Of a stretch of DNA of 64,000 bases, positions 9,644-19,228 are shown piece by piece. Source of the stretch: Leptospira semungkisensis (GTDB lineage Bacteria; Spirochaetota; Leptospiria; Leptospirales; Leptospiraceae). The notes beneath the pieces were generated by a model that was not told the origin of the DNA, searched no databases, and saw nothing but the letters and a program-made list of their open reading frames with translations. Every line of letters starts with the position of its first letter. The first letter of the stretch is position 1. The position numbers were made by a program, and so were the translations under genes. The stretch spans positions 434,001-498,000 of the forward strand of contig NZ_RQEP01000018.1 of the NCBI RefSeq assembly GCF_004770055.1. Reading direction: 5' to 3'.

Positions 9644-12511
9644 CTACTCAAGTTTCCGTTTCACTGTGGTGACAGTGTAAGCTTCGATGGTGTCGCCGAC
9701 TTTGAAGTCGTTGAAATTATCCATCTGGATACCGCATTCGAAATTGTTCACTACTTCGTTCACTTCGTCTTTGAATCTGCGAAGAGACTTGAGTTTTCCA
9801 TCGAATACCTGTACTCCATCGCTGATCACGCGAACACCTGAAGTTTTGGTGATCTTTCCGGAAGTAACCATACATCCAGCGATATTTCCGATCTTGGAAA
9901 CCTTGAATACCTCGCGGATCTCTGCAGTTCCGATAACTTCCTCGATCCTTTCCGGTTCGAGTAGTCCTTCCATCGCCATCTTGATCTCGTCCACGACTTG
10001 ATAGATGATGCTGTAGTATTTGATCTGAACGCCTTCTTTCTCAGCCAGAGCGATCGTCTTAGGATTCGCACGAACATGGAAACCGATGATGATCGCGTTC
10101 GATGCGGATGCGAGCATAACGTCCATATCCACGATGGCTCCAGCCCCGGATTGGATCACGTTTAGCTTCACGTCGGCAGTGGAAAGTTTTTCCAAAGCCT
10201 CTTTGATCGCTTCTGCGGAACCGCGAACGTCTGCCTTGATAATGACCTTCAGTTCTTTCAAAGCACCCTGTTTGATGAACTCGTTCATGTTCTCCAGAGT
10301 AACTTTGGATCCGGCAGCTCCTGCGTTTCCGATCCTTTCGAACTCGATACGGTGTTGAGAAATATTTCTCGCTTCCTTCTCGTCTTCGACCGCATCGAAT
10401 GGAGCGCCCGCGTCAGGCACCCCGTCTAGTCCAGTTACCTGAACAGGGAAAGCAGGTCCTGCTTCTTTAATAAGATGACCATAATCGTCATACATAGCAC
10501 GGACTCTTCCTGAGAAGACTCCCGCTACGAAAGGATCTCCCACTCGTAGAGTTCCGTTTTGGATCAGAACGGTAGCCACAGCTCCGCGGCCCGGATCCAG
10601 TTTCGCCTCGACGATGGTTCCTTTGGCTCTTCGTTTCGGATTCGCCTTCAGATCCAACACTTCTGCTTGGAGAAGGACGGATTCTAAAAGTTTATCGATT
10701 CCGATATTTTCCTTAGCAGAGATCTTGCAATACATAGTATCACCACCCCATTCTTCGGATTGGAGTCCATGGTTGGCGAGTTCTTGCATGATCTTGTCCG
10801 GATTTGCCGAAGGAAGATCCACTTTGTTGATAGCAACAATGATTGGGACTTTCGCGTCTTTTGCGTGAGACAATGCCTCTAAAGTCTGAGGCATGACCCC
10901 GTCATCCGCAGCGACCACTAAGATTACGATATCGGTTACCTTAGCACCTCGGGCACGCATAGAAGTGAATGCCTCGTGACCAGGAGTATCCAAGAAGGTA
11001 ATCTCTCCCCTGCTTGTTTTAACCTGGTATGCACCGATATGCTGGGTAATACCACCAGACTCAGTGTCGATCACGGAAGATTTACGGATCGTATCCAAGA
11101 GTTTGGTCTTACCATGGTCTACGTGACCCATGATGGTAACGACAGGAGGTCTATGAATATAATCTTCAGGACTATCTTTCTCTTCGTCGATTAGAGTTTC
11201 CTCATATAGGGAAACAACTTTGACCTTACAGCCGTATTCGTCCGCGAGAATGGATGCAGTTTCTGCATCGATGATATTATTGATAGTCACCATCATTCCC
11301 ATCTTCATGAGTTTTCCGATGACATCTCCCGGCTTAAGATTCATTTTCTTAGCCAGTTCGCCTACTTGCACATTTTCTAATAGAGTGATCTCTTTTGGTA
11401 CAGATACTCCGGTAGGCCCGCTGACTTTCGCCTTTCTGTAAGTCTGGCGGAAGAACTTAGAATTCTCAGAACCTTCTTGTCCTTCTGGTCTTCCAGCCCT
11501 ATCTCTATCATTTCGTTTTTTACCGGAAGGAACTCCCCTTCCTTCTCCAGGACCGCCTAAGCCAGGAGGAGGTGTACCTACGCCACCTTGACCGCCTGGA
11601 CCACCGCGGAATCCACCGCCTTGGCCACCCGAACCACCACGATAACCGCCACCTTGGCCACCAGGTCCTCCACGATATCCGCCACCTTGACCACCAGGTC
11701 CTCCACGGAAACCACCTTGGCCTCCGCCGCCTTGACCGCCACGATAACCGCCACCGCCTTGGCCACCCTGGCCTCCACGATATCCGCCACCGCCTTGACC
11801 ACCCTGGCCTCCGCGATATCCGCCACCTTGACCGCCTTGGTAACCGCCGCCTTGACCACCCTGGCCTCCGCGATATCCGCCACCTTGACCACCTTCACGT
11901 GGTTGGTAGTTGCCGCCTTCGCGATTTCCACGATAGCCGCCGCCACCCTGACCACCTTGGTAGCCACCACCGCCTTCGCGTGGCTGGTAGTTTCCACCTT
12001 CGCGATTTCCGCGATAGCCGCCACCCTGACCGCCCTGGTAGCCACCACCGCCTTCGCGTGGTTGGTAGTTTCCACCCTCGCGATTTCCACGATAGCCGCC
12101 GCCTTGACCACCTTCTTCGCCGGAACGATTTTGGTTGGAATAGGTCGGTCTCTGATTTGGACGAGATACGATAATATTATTGTCTTCTCTTTGGAAAGGA
12201 GATCTGCCTTCTCCTAAAATATGCTCAGGAGGAGCCGATCGAGGAACCGGAGGATCAGACTGCTTGCTCGTAGGTTCCGGGAATAAAGGTTCTTTTTTAG
12301 GAGTAGGAGTAGGTTTCGGAGAAGGAGTTCCGCTGGAAGAAGAAGCAGTTTGCCTTGCCGCCGACGGGCCAGAATCAGATGCGGCTTCTTTCTTCGCAGA
12401 TGGAGAAGACGTTTTTTCATCCGCCTTCTTCTTAATGATTAGCTTCTTTTTCTTTCCGGCGTCGCCGGTGCCTTGAAGCTTTTCCTTGATTGATTTATTC
12501 TTATCTTCCAT
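9644..12511 (-). CDS. infB: Translation initiation factor IF-2 with Gly/Arg-rich repeat N-terminus
   Basis: The 955-residue IF-2 brings fMet-tRNA to the 30S subunit and drives subunit joining by GTP hydrolysis. The G domain begins near residue 455 with GHVDHGKT, then DTPGHEAF and NKVD, followed by domains II, III and the fMet-tRNA-binding C-terminal domain. The start has AGGATATTAT ahead of ATG. Unusually, residues 131-326 are low-complexity: runs of GGYRGGQGG plus three copies of a 16-residue [16 protein letters not shown] unit at 140-155, 166-181 and 193-208. Before this lies a Lys/Ser/Pro-rich segment. IF-2 N-termini vary widely in bacteria, but RGG-like repeats of this length are unusual. 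Confidence 0.98.
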   Translation of the reverse strand: MEDKNKSIKEKLQGTGDAGKKKKLIIKKKADEKTSSPSAKKEAASDSGPSAARQTASSSSGTPSPKPTPTPKKEPLFPEPTSKQSDPPVPRSAPPEHILGEGRSPFQREDNNIIVSRPNQRPTYSNQNRSGEEGGQGGGYRGNREGGNYQPREGGGGYQGGQGGGYRGNREGGNYQPREGGGGYQGGQGGGGYRGNREGGNYQPREGGQGGGYRGGQGGQGGGYQGGQGGGYRGGQGGQGGGGYRGGQGGQGGGGYRGGQGGGGQGGFRGGPGGQGGGYRGGPGGQGGGYRGGSGGQGGGFRGGPGGQGGVGTPPPGLGGPGEGRGVPSGKKRNDRDRAGRPEGQEGSENSKFFRQTYRKAKVSGPTGVSVPKEITLLENVQVGELAKKMNLKPGDVIGKLMKMGMMVTINNIIDAETASILADEYGCKVKVVSLYEETLIDEEKDSPEDYIHRPPVVTIMGHVDHGKTKLLDTIRKSSVIDTESGGITQHIGAYQVKTSRGEITFLDTPGHEAFTSMRARGAKVTDIVILVVAADDGVMPQTLEALSHAKDAKVPIIVAINKVDLPSANPDKIMQELANHGLQSEEWGGDTMYCKISAKENIGIDKLLESVLLQAEVLDLKANPKRRAKGTIVEAKLDPGRGAVATVLIQNGTLRVGDPFVAGVFSGRVRAMYDDYGHLIKEAGPAFPVQVTGLDGVPDAGAPFDAVEDEKEARNISQHRIEFERIGNAGAAGSKVTLENMNEFIKQGALKELKVIIKADVRGSAEAIKEALEKLSTADVKLNVIQSGAGAIVDMDVMLASASNAIIIGFHVRANPKTIALAEKEGVQIKYYSIIYQVVDEIKMAMEGLLEPERIEEVIGTAEIREVFKVSKIGNIAGCMVTSGKITKTSGVRVISDGVQVFDGKLKSLRRFKDEVNEVVNNFECGIQMDNFNDFKVGDTIEAYTVTTVKRKLE
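11534..12121. repeat. Tandem repeats inside infB coding the Gly/Arg-rich region
   Basis: About 590 bases are built from short repeats that code GGY-RGG-QGG units. Within them, three long copies (12047-12094, 11969-12016, 11888-11935) recur every 78-81 bases. Copy number is likely to vary between strains through slippage or recombination, always in frame because the units are multiples of three. The same repetition produces open but spurious reading frames on the other strand. Confidence 0.9.
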
Positions 12512-12531
12512 ATAATATCCTGGTCAACACC

Positions 12532-12555
12532 GGGCTTGCCTACTCATCCAAGCCC
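12532..12555 (-). promoter_or_regulatory. Hairpin in the nusA-infB gap
   Basis: GGGCTTG (12532-12538) and CAAGCCC (12549-12555) form a perfect 7-bp stem with a 10-base loop, between the nusA stop and the infB ribosome site. No U-run follows on the minus strand. It may be a processing or attenuation structure within the operon. Confidence 0.4.
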
Positions 12556-12575
12556 AATCCTCAGACGATCGAGAA

Positions 12576-13943
12576 TTAACTTTCCTCTACCCATTCTACA
12601 GATTCTGCGAGAATTCTTAAGATCTGCGCAGCTGTAGTCTGTCCAATTCCTGGGAGTTTTGCCAGATCATCCTGGCTAATCTCGATCAATGTCTCTACGT
12701 TGTTGATGCCCGCACTTCTCAAGAGTCCGATCAAGCGAGCGGAAAGTCCAGGTAAGTCTTCTAGAGCTGTAACTCCGTCATCCTCTTCTTCTACCACTTC
12801 TACAGGAGGGCTGAACAGTTTGTCCAATCTCTCTCTAGCTTCCGGAGAAGAGAACTCTTCGTTATACTGGGCAATCGTTTTGATATCGATTCTGAAACCT
12901 GTTAATTGGGACGCCAACTTGACATTGGATCCGTTGATCCCGATGGCAAGAGATAATTGTTCTTCTGGAACGATTACCATTGCCTCTCTTCCAACTGAAT
13001 CCGCCTTTACATCATAAGGCTTAGCAGGAGAAATCGCATTCGCAATAAATTCCGTTGGGTCGGAAGAATACTGAACGATGTCGATCCTTTCATTTCCAAG
13101 TTCTCTTACGATGGATTGGATACGAACTCCTTTCATTCCTACGCATGCTCCGACTGGATCGATGTCTCCGCGGGTTGCATACACTACCACTTTGGTACGA
13201 ATGGAAGGTTGACGAGCCACGTTTACGATCTCCACGAGTCCGTCGTAGATTTCCGGGATTTCCATCTCGAATAATTTGCGTACGAAATCTGCGGATGCGC
13301 GAGAGAGAGTAATAACTGGGATTGGCTCTCTCGGACGAAGTTCCACTTTTTGTATAATTGCTTTGAGACGATCCCCGCTATGATATTTCTCACCAGGGTT
13401 TTGCTCTCTCTTAGGCATGATTCCTTCGACCTTTCCGAGGTCTATGGACATAGCATCTTTCTTCCAACGTTGGAAGTAACCATGAGTGAGTTCGCCTTCT
13501 TTCGCCTTGTATTCTTGATACAGAAGTTCTTTTTCCATATCTCTTAGGCGTTGGAATACCATTTGCTTAGCTTGGCTGGAAATGATACGAGAAAGTTCCA
13601 TTGGCTTCTCTTTGAAGTCCAATACCTCATCAAGATTCGCTTCAGGATAAACCGTTCTCGCTTCTTCTAATGAGATTTCCAAACCGTTTGCGGGAGATGA
13701 TTCCACTACTTTACGGGAAACTACGATTACGACATTCTCTCCGTCTGTGCCGGATGCGAATTCGACCTTGATCGGATTTGCTTCTTCGTCCACAGTCTCT
13801 ATGCCGGACTTCTTCTTGTATGCGGTGACCAAGGAATCACGAATGACTCCCATCACGGCTTCCCTATCCAGGGACTTGTCGGCACAAAATTGCTGGATTG
13901 CTTCCAACAGATTGACTTCGGCTTCTTTCTTCTTAACTGCCAT
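12576..13943 (-). CDS. nusA: Transcription termination/antitermination protein NusA
   Basis: The roughly 455-residue NusA has an N-terminal RNA-polymerase-binding domain, an S1 domain around residues 135-205, and two KH domains. The KH region includes DPVGACVGMKGVRIQSIVRELGNERIDIV and EQLSLAIGINGSNVKLASQLTG. A C-terminal helix-hairpin-helix pair ends in LAKLPGIGQTTAAQILRILAE. NusA binds elongating polymerase and controls pausing, termination and antitermination. I take the ATG at 13943, though a TTG two codons upstream overlaps the rimP stop (TTGA) and would couple the genes. Position between rimP and infB is canonical. Confidence 0.97.
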   Translation of the reverse strand: MAVKKKEAEVNLLEAIQQFCADKSLDREAVMGVIRDSLVTAYKKKSGIETVDEEANPIKVEFASGTDGENVVIVVSRKVVESSPANGLEISLEEARTVYPEANLDEVLDFKEKPMELSRIISSQAKQMVFQRLRDMEKELLYQEYKAKEGELTHGYFQRWKKDAMSIDLGKVEGIMPKREQNPGEKYHSGDRLKAIIQKVELRPREPIPVITLSRASADFVRKLFEMEIPEIYDGLVEIVNVARQPSIRTKVVVYATRGDIDPVGACVGMKGVRIQSIVRELGNERIDIVQYSSDPTEFIANAISPAKPYDVKADSVGREAMVIVPEEQLSLAIGINGSNVKLASQLTGFRIDIKTIAQYNEEFSSPEARERLDKLFSPPVEVVEEEDDGVTALEDLPGLSARLIGLLRSAGINNVETLIEISQDDLAKLPGIGQTTAAQILRILAESVEWVEES

Positions 13944-13945
13944 AA

Positions 13946-14434
<489 letters not shown>

Positions 14435-14459
14435 GCCGGCCTTACAGAGAGTCTCTGAA

Positions 14460-14494
14460 CCATTTATTTTTTCTCCCCATAAATGGAGAAAAAA
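14460..14494 (-). promoter_or_regulatory. Two mutually exclusive hairpins in the rimP leader
   Basis: Arms TTTTTTCTCC (14467-14476) and GGAGAAAAAA (14485-14494) form a perfect 10-bp stem. An overlapping pair, CCATTTAT (14460-14467) and ATAAATGG (14479-14486), forms an alternative 8-bp stem. The two cannot coexist. They lie 26-60 bases before the rimP start codon. This is the arrangement expected of an attenuation or translation switch, but it could also be a palindromic operator in DNA. Confidence 0.45.
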
Positions 14495-14537
14495 ACAACC
14501 TACAAAATCGGAAATATCCGCAGTTTTTTAGGTTTTA

Positions 14538-14553
14538 CCACATTACAATGTGG
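14538..14553. promoter_or_regulatory. 16-base dyad CCACATT-N2-AATGTGG upstream of rimP and the lipoprotein gene
   Basis: The two 7-base half-sites are perfect inverted repeats around a 2-base centre. They sit between the divergent rimP operon and lipoprotein gene, about 100-130 bases from each start. A 2-base centre is too tight for a good RNA hairpin, so a protein-binding operator is the more likely reading. The regulator is unknown. Confidence 0.4.
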
Positions 14554-14683
14554 GGTGGTTCCCGATATCCATTCAAAATATTTTTGGCGAGCTCTAGTGT
14601 AAAGTAAAAAATCCCCCTCCTACTCCACATCCTCTGAGCATGGCCGAAATTGCTTGTTTTCTCACAGGAAAAAGAAGGATGGT

Positions 14684-15895
14684 ATGGAAAATGTCCCGGA
14701 CTCTTTCAAAAAGGGTACGGATAAAATAAATATGATGCAAATTTCACTGATTTCAAAAGTAAAACATCCGATCCTTCGCAAATACATTCCGGTTGGAATC
14801 CTTTCCCTGATCCTTCTAGGATCTTGCTCTAAGTTTAGAGTGGATGATTACAATCCGTACCTTTACGGAAGAGTAAAGTTAGGAAAAGATTTAAAAGAAT
14901 TACAAGTGAATATAGTCAACCGAGTCCCGACCAATGTGCCCAACCAAGTCGCGGTCGCTTCCGGAATCATCTATGTTCCTGATTTTGAGCAATCCTTGAT
15001 CAAAGCATTCAATTCAGACGGAGATCTGAAATTTGTGATCGGTAATCTCAAGGACAAGCTAACCGACAAAATCAAAACATATAATATCAAATTAGGAAGA
15101 ATAGGACTAGTCACTGTTTCTGATGGAGACGATGTATTCGTTCAATCCAGAATACTAAAAGAAGATGTGAAAGCGGACAAGGCTCCGGAGAATATTTTCA
15201 CTAAGAAGTCCGGAGAATTTCGCACCGAAGCAGAAGAAGCTGTTCCTTCTGTCGTTCTTAAGATCAATGATTCAGGAAAACTTGTCCAGACAATCTATGC
15301 AGATGGAGCCGGTGGTTCCGTTCCTTTCGGTTATATAGAAAGAATGGAAGCTGGAAACAGCGATCTTCTCTTCGTATTCCATAGAACCGGCGGAGAAATG
15401 CGTTTAAGCATATTCGACGAGGCAGGAAAATTGAAACAAAAAGTCTCTCCAGAAGACTTTAAAAATTCCTTAAATACGAATGGAGATACCTACACTTGGT
15501 ATGTGGATTCTTTCATCGCTCATTCCGACGGAGATTATATTTTGGGCTCTTTTAGTTTCTACGAAACCAAATCCGGAAGATTCAAGAACAGAAAGATCCT
15601 TCGCTACGATTTGAAGGAAAAAAGAATCACACCGATCAAAGAGATCCAGGATCCTTCCGAGACATTGTATTGGGTATTGAGTAATGATAATTTCTTCATC
15701 TGGGAGACCGAAGTAGAAGAAGGAAATTCCATCCGTTTGCAAGTGCATGACGAAGACGGAAATCATGTGAATAATATTCGACTGAACTATCCTCCTCCTA
15801 GAGGTCTCTGGAGAGAAACTTGGATGGATACAAAGGACGAGATCTATTCCATGAAAATTAAGGCAGGTTATCTAGAGATCCATAAGTGGAAATAG
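14684..15895 (+). CDS. Putative lipoprotein with beta-propeller-like repeats
   Basis: I choose the ATG at 14684 because AGAAGGA lies just upstream. An in-frame ATG at 14732 would give a shorter leader. A hydrophobic segment IPVGILSLILLGSC forms a lipobox with the cysteine as lipid anchor. The mature part has recurring blade-like stretches (for example IYVPDFEQSLIKAFNSDGDL and DEIYSMKIKAGYLEIHKW) that suggest an NHL or six-bladed-propeller fold. The function is not known to me; a surface or periplasmic binding protein is possible. The next gene, nnr, starts 7 bases downstream, so they are likely cotranscribed. Confidence 0.75.
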   Translation: MENVPDSFKKGTDKINMMQISLISKVKHPILRKYIPVGILSLILLGSCSKFRVDDYNPYLYGRVKLGKDLKELQVNIVNRVPTNVPNQVAVASGIIYVPDFEQSLIKAFNSDGDLKFVIGNLKDKLTDKIKTYNIKLGRIGLVTVSDGDDVFVQSRILKEDVKADKAPENIFTKKSGEFRTEAEEAVPSVVLKINDSGKLVQTIYADGAGGSVPFGYIERMEAGNSDLLFVFHRTGGEMRLSIFDEAGKLKQKVSPEDFKNSLNTNGDTYTWYVDSFIAHSDGDYILGSFSFYETKSGRFKNRKILRYDLKEKRITPIKEIQDPSETLYWVLSNDNFFIWETEVEEGNSIRLQVHDEDGNHVNNIRLNYPPPRGLWRETWMDTKDEIYSMKIKAGYLEIHKWK

Positions 15896-15902
15896 GATCC
15901 AA

Positions 15903-17354
15903 ATGAAATCCCAGGTCCTTTTTAACGAGAACGAAAGTAGAGAATTAGATCGGATTACGATCCAAGAACGAGGCATCTCAGGCACCATGCTCATGGGCTT
16001 TGCCGCTCTCTCCGTTTTCAAGGCTTGGGAAAAAACATTTCTCTCAGCTCAAAAGATCGTCATTGTCTGCGGCTCCGGAAACAACGGAGGAGACGGATAC
16101 GCACTCGCACAATTCTTGAAAGCCGAAGGCTTGCAGGTAGAGATCTTTGCCAAACAAGGAAAATATTCCGAAGAAACTCAATATTATAAAAATCTAACGG
16201 AATCACTGAAAATCCCGATCTTTTCGATTGAAAAGTTCCAAGCGAGTCATTTGCATCCCGGGGAAGTATTAGTAGATTGCTTGCTCGGAACCGGATTCAA
16301 GGAACCGTTAGAGGGCGAAATCTCTCGGGTAGTTTCTGAAATTTCAAAGGCAAAGGAAAAATTTAAGACTTCTTTATTCGTTCTGAGCATAGATGCAGTC
16401 TCCGGATATGTGCCGGAGAAAGAGTATCCGTTCGATGCGGATGGGCTCGCAGAGATCGGATCTCCTAAATTGAAGAATGTTTTTTATCCACTTCCTAAAG
16501 AGAAGAAAAGCTTTCATCCGATCGGTTTCGTTCGAGAAGGATTTACAACCGAGCAAAGGATCTTTCTTCGTGCAAATGAACAAGAATTGAAGAACAGACT
16601 TCTGAGAGAAAAGGATTCTCATAAGTATAAGAATGGCTCGGCAGTATTTGTAGGTGGATCCGAAGGAATGTCGGGGGCTATTTTATCTTCTGCGCTGGCC
16701 TTTCAGGAATTGGGCGGTGGGATTTCACAGATCCTTACCCCTTCCGAATCCACTCTCACCAAGGTATTAAAGAAAGATCCTTCGTTCATGATCTCCAAAT
16801 TGGAAAGCGGCAAGGACGCATATTCTACTTCATTCGTAAAGAAAGCAAGAGTCGTCGCAGTAGGTCCAGGCCTTGCGAAATCGGATCTTCCTTCTTCTAT
16901 GTATCCGAAGGATGCAAAAGTCATTTTGGATGCGGGAGCACTTCAGGATGTTTCAGGCAGAACTCTTTCTCCGAACTTTATTTTAACTCCTCATTTAGGC
17001 GAATGGAATTCTCTCTCAGGAAAATCGTCTCCCAATCTTTACTCCGCATTGGATGATGCAAAGGCCTGGGCAAAAGAAAAGAAATGTCACCTTCTATTAA
17101 AAGGTTCTGTTTCGGTTCTATTCACTCCGGAAGGCTTGTCCTATTTTTGGGAATACCAAGAACCTAGATTAGCAGTGATGGGAACAGGAGACTTGCTTGT
17201 AGGAGTCCTTTCCTTCTTCTTATCTAGAGGGGAAGAGATTGTAGAATCAGTGCGTTTGTCACAAAGCCTTCTTCTTTACTGCGCGGAACAATGCAAAGGT
17301 TACCCTACTGCAGGAAGGATCAGAAAGAAGATCCGAAATCTGGTCACGATTTAA
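15903..17354 (+). CDS. nnr: Bifunctional NAD(P)H-hydrate epimerase / ADP-dependent dehydratase
   Basis: The 483-residue protein fuses two repair activities that fix hydrated, damaged NADH and NADPH. The N-terminal YjeF epimerase domain has VCGSGNNGGDGYA (56-67) and a DCLLGTGF loop. The C-terminal ribokinase-like dehydratase domain has VFVGGSEGMSGA, VAVGPGLAKSD and the anion-hole GTGDLLVG near residue 429. It is of normal length for the fused form. It starts 7 bases after the lipoprotein gene with an AGGATC ribosome site. Its end overlaps the convergent CDGSH gene by 11 bases. Confidence 0.95.
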   Translation: MKSQVLFNENESRELDRITIQERGISGTMLMGFAALSVFKAWEKTFLSAQKIVIVCGSGNNGGDGYALAQFLKAEGLQVEIFAKQGKYSEETQYYKNLTESLKIPIFSIEKFQASHLHPGEVLVDCLLGTGFKEPLEGEISRVVSEISKAKEKFKTSLFVLSIDAVSGYVPEKEYPFDADGLAEIGSPKLKNVFYPLPKEKKSFHPIGFVREGFTTEQRIFLRANEQELKNRLLREKDSHKYKNGSAVFVGGSEGMSGAILSSALAFQELGGGISQILTPSESTLTKVLKKDPSFMISKLESGKDAYSTSFVKKARVVAVGPGLAKSDLPSSMYPKDAKVILDAGALQDVSGRTLSPNFILTPHLGEWNSLSGKSSPNLYSALDDAKAWAKEKKCHLLLKGSVSVLFTPEGLSYFWEYQEPRLAVMGTGDLLVGVLSFFLSRGEEIVESVRLSQSLLLYCAEQCKGYPTAGRIRKKIRNLVTI

Positions 17355-17970
17355 AACCGATCTTTCTGTGAGTGCCATCACAATATGGCTTGTTGGAAGA
17401 ACCCCCGCAACGACATAGATAACCTTCTGTGATCCGGTTGGTTACTTTTCCAGTGCCGGAACAAACCTCCAAATTTCCGGTAACATGCAAAGGGCCATTC
17501 TTGGCAGGTTGGATCTTAAGCTTTCCATTTCGAACCTCCAAAGGAAGAGATTCTTGGACTGGCGGTTCTCCGGTCGCAGCAAATCCGATCGCGACATGAC
17601 TCGAATCACAGAAAGGTTTATTTTTAGACGCACCACATCTACAAAGCGTTAGACGAAATTGTGGATCCGAACCTTCTAATTCTAAATCGGCATGAAATGC
17701 TAAAGGTCCGTTTTCTCTGATTCTCAATACATTGACAGGAGGCGCAGATTCAGAAAATTTCGGATCCTCAGACTCGAATCGTATCGCACCAGAAGGACAG
17801 TTGAGCGCGAGAGCTCGAATTTCTTCCGGACTTGCCTTGTCAGGGTAGATCCATTCTCCGTCTACATTTGGAACGAAAACATCCGGTCTACTCAGAACGC
17901 AATTGCGAGAATGAATGCATTTTTTTCCTTCGAAGAGAATTGTTACCTGTTTGCCTTTGACCGTTTCCAT
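17344..17970 (-). CDS. Iron-sulfur protein: ferredoxin-like domain plus two CDGSH domains
   Basis: The 208-residue protein has three metal sites. Residues 10-65 match the divergent mono-cluster ferredoxin family (Fer4_19), with Cys18, Cys24 and Cys58. The first CDGSH motif has ligands Cys110, Cys112, Cys121 and His125; the second has Cys186, Cys188, Cys197 and His201. CDGSH proteins carry redox-labile 2Fe-2S clusters and in bacteria are tied to iron, redox or nitric-oxide stress, though partners are mostly unknown. All eight CDGSH ligands are intact. No signal peptide is seen, so it is cytoplasmic. Confidence 0.93.
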   Translation of the reverse strand: METVKGKQVTILFEGKKCIHSRNCVLSRPDVFVPNVDGEWIYPDKASPEEIRALALNCPSGAIRFESEDPKFSESAPPVNVLRIRENGPLAFHADLELEGSDPQFRLTLCRCGASKNKPFCDSSHVAIGFAATGEPPVQESLPLEVRNGKLKIQPAKNGPLHVTGNLEVCSGTGKVTNRITEGYLCRCGGSSNKPYCDGTHRKIGFKS

Positions 17971-18064
17971 TTTACTCTCCGAGTATCTCTATATGCGAAA
18001 GGGATTATGATAGATCTTTATGTTTCTGCAAGCAGGATGCAGAATGCTTGACGGATTTTTTTAA

Positions 18065-18080
18065 TAGTATTTCAATACTA
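18065..18080. promoter_or_regulatory. 16-base dyad TAGTATT-N2-AATACTA
   Basis: A perfect inverted repeat with a 2-base centre lies between the divergent CDGSH gene and the small membrane-protein gene, 27 bases before the latter. A TTGACG hexamer (18048-18053) lies just upstream, so the dyad could be an operator over a plus-strand promoter. The binding protein is unknown. Confidence 0.35.
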
Positions 18081-18106
18081 GCCAGCAAAACCCACAGGCG
18101 AGCATT

Positions 18107-18310
18107 ATGAATTTTTTTACAAAAGAAACGAGTTGGTCCAATGCTGAATTTATTGTTTTTAAACTCTGTATCGCTTCCATCTATGTTCTCATCGGAGCGT
18201 ATTTCCGCGATTTCTTCCTGCAATATCGCATCGTATTCACCGCCATATTCGTCGTTACGGTAATTTGGACAGTCTCTCTTTGGCTGAAAAAAATGAGATC
18301 GGCTAAGTAA
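18107..18310 (+). CDS. Small two-span membrane protein, unknown function
   Basis: This 67-residue protein has two predicted membrane helices, about residues 15-33 and 41-60. It ends in a basic tail (LKKMRSAK) that should face the cytoplasm. I do not recognise a family. A weak GGCGAG site precedes the ATG. The next gene starts 20 bases downstream in the same direction, which supports this being a real gene in a three-gene operon with 18331 and 18936. The short length keeps confidence moderate. Confidence 0.55.
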   Translation: MNFFTKETSWSNAEFIVFKLCIASIYVLIGAYFRDFFLQYRIVFTAIFVVTVIWTVSLWLKKMRSAK

Positions 18311-18330
18311 TAAAGCCGATTGGAAAAGAT

Positions 18331-18927
18331 ATGAGTAAAGGATATCATTCTCGTTCCCCTGAAGAATTCCAAGAGTTCCTGAAGAAAAGCAGAGAGGATC
18401 ATAAGAGCAAAACTCGCGGAAAGCTGATCCTATTCTTCGATTTGATCCTTCTTCTTTTTATCTTTGCAGCCGTTGCAAAAGTCCTAAATCCACTCGCCTT
18501 CTCCGGACAGTCCGAATCCAAAGAATTGAAATTGCAAAGCCTCAGCTTTCGACTTTCCTCCAGTAGAGAGAATACAAAGGAGCTTCCTACTTTCTTTCTT
18601 TTCCTGAAAAACCAAGGAACCGAATCGGTTCAATTTCCAAATGCAAAGGACAAGATTCGTATTCATATTTCCACTTCGGAAGGATTGAATTGCTTGCAAG
18701 ACTCATGGGAACTTGCTCAAAAAACGGTTGAACCTGGCAGCACTGAGTTTTATAGATATGAACCTTCTTCCGAGTTGATCCAAATCCTTCCGCCGGAATG
18801 CAAGGTCCCTGCAAAGTCGGTCTGGAATAATCTGAGTTCGGCCTTTCGGGGAGAAAGAAAGAGAAAATTCCAAGTAGAAATGATCCGTGAAAATGGAAAT
18901 GTTTCTTTAGAAATTCCTAATTTTTGA
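18331..18927 (+). CDS. Membrane-anchored protein of unknown function
   Basis: The 198-residue protein starts with a basic, charged cytoplasmic part (to about residue 32), then one strong hydrophobic span LILFFDLILLLFIFAAVAKVL. The rest, about 145 residues, is likely periplasmic with beta-strand character. It resembles a small immunoglobulin-like or DUF4352-type domain in layout (QSLSFRLSSSRENTKELPTFFLFLKNQGTESVQF), but I cannot name a family with confidence. It overlaps or abuts the next small gene, which suggests a shared transcript and perhaps a shared task. Confidence 0.65.
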   Translation: MSKGYHSRSPEEFQEFLKKSREDHKSKTRGKLILFFDLILLLFIFAAVAKVLNPLAFSGQSESKELKLQSLSFRLSSSRENTKELPTFFLFLKNQGTESVQFPNAKDKIRIHISTSEGLNCLQDSWELAQKTVEPGSTEFYRYEPSSELIQILPPECKVPAKSVWNNLSSAFRGERKRKFQVEMIRENGNVSLEIPNF

Positions 18928-18935
18928 GTGCACAG

Positions 18936-19172
18936 ATGAATGAAGAAATCCAAGCGTTGAACAAGATCATTTCTATCGTAGATGAAAAGGCTTCTCTCTT
19001 TAAGAAAGAATGGAGCACTATGCCCAAGATCCGAGCGGTTACCGAAAAGAAACTGATCCTGGACTTGATCGACAACGCAATGCAATTGGCCAAGAATGTC
19101 CGCCCTTCTCCTACTGATTTGTTGGGAGATCTACAAAAACTGAAAAGCGAATTCAATCGATTGCCTCTCTGA
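18936..19172 (+). CDS. Small helical protein of unknown function
   Basis: From the ATG at 18936 this is a 78-residue, mostly helical, soluble protein. A TTG at 18924 overlaps the previous stop codon and would add four residues; neither start has a clear ribosome site. The sequence is rich in Lys, Leu and Asp with a heptad-like pattern (NKIISIVDEKASLFKKEW, KKLILDLIDNAMQLAKNV), suggesting a helical bundle or coiled coil. I recognise no family. Its tight link to the upstream membrane protein is the main reason to accept it as a gene. Confidence 0.6.
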   Translation: MNEEIQALNKIISIVDEKASLFKKEWSTMPKIRAVTEKKLILDLIDNAMQLAKNVRPSPTDLLGDLQKLKSEFNRLPL

Positions 19173-19228
19173 GCTCTTTAAGTCGTCCTTCCTCGGCTTA
19201 AAACAATCTGGACCAATTCCCAGGGAGA

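Noticed and set aside
9524..9841. Plus-strand open frame across the rbfA/infB junction
   Set aside because: It is antisense to two strongly conserved genes, spans their junction and has no domain or ribosome site.
11572..12217. Long plus-strand reading frames (about 200 residues each) opposite the infB repeats
   Set aside because: They arise because the Gly/Arg repeats leave the other strand free of stops. The products are low-complexity His/Arg/Leu or Thr/Ala runs with no recognisable domain, and no ribosome site is present.
18005..18223. Minus-strand open frame opposite the 67-residue membrane-protein gene
   Set aside because: Its composition is not protein-like and it has no ribosome site, whereas the plus-strand gene has two clear membrane spans and fits an operon.
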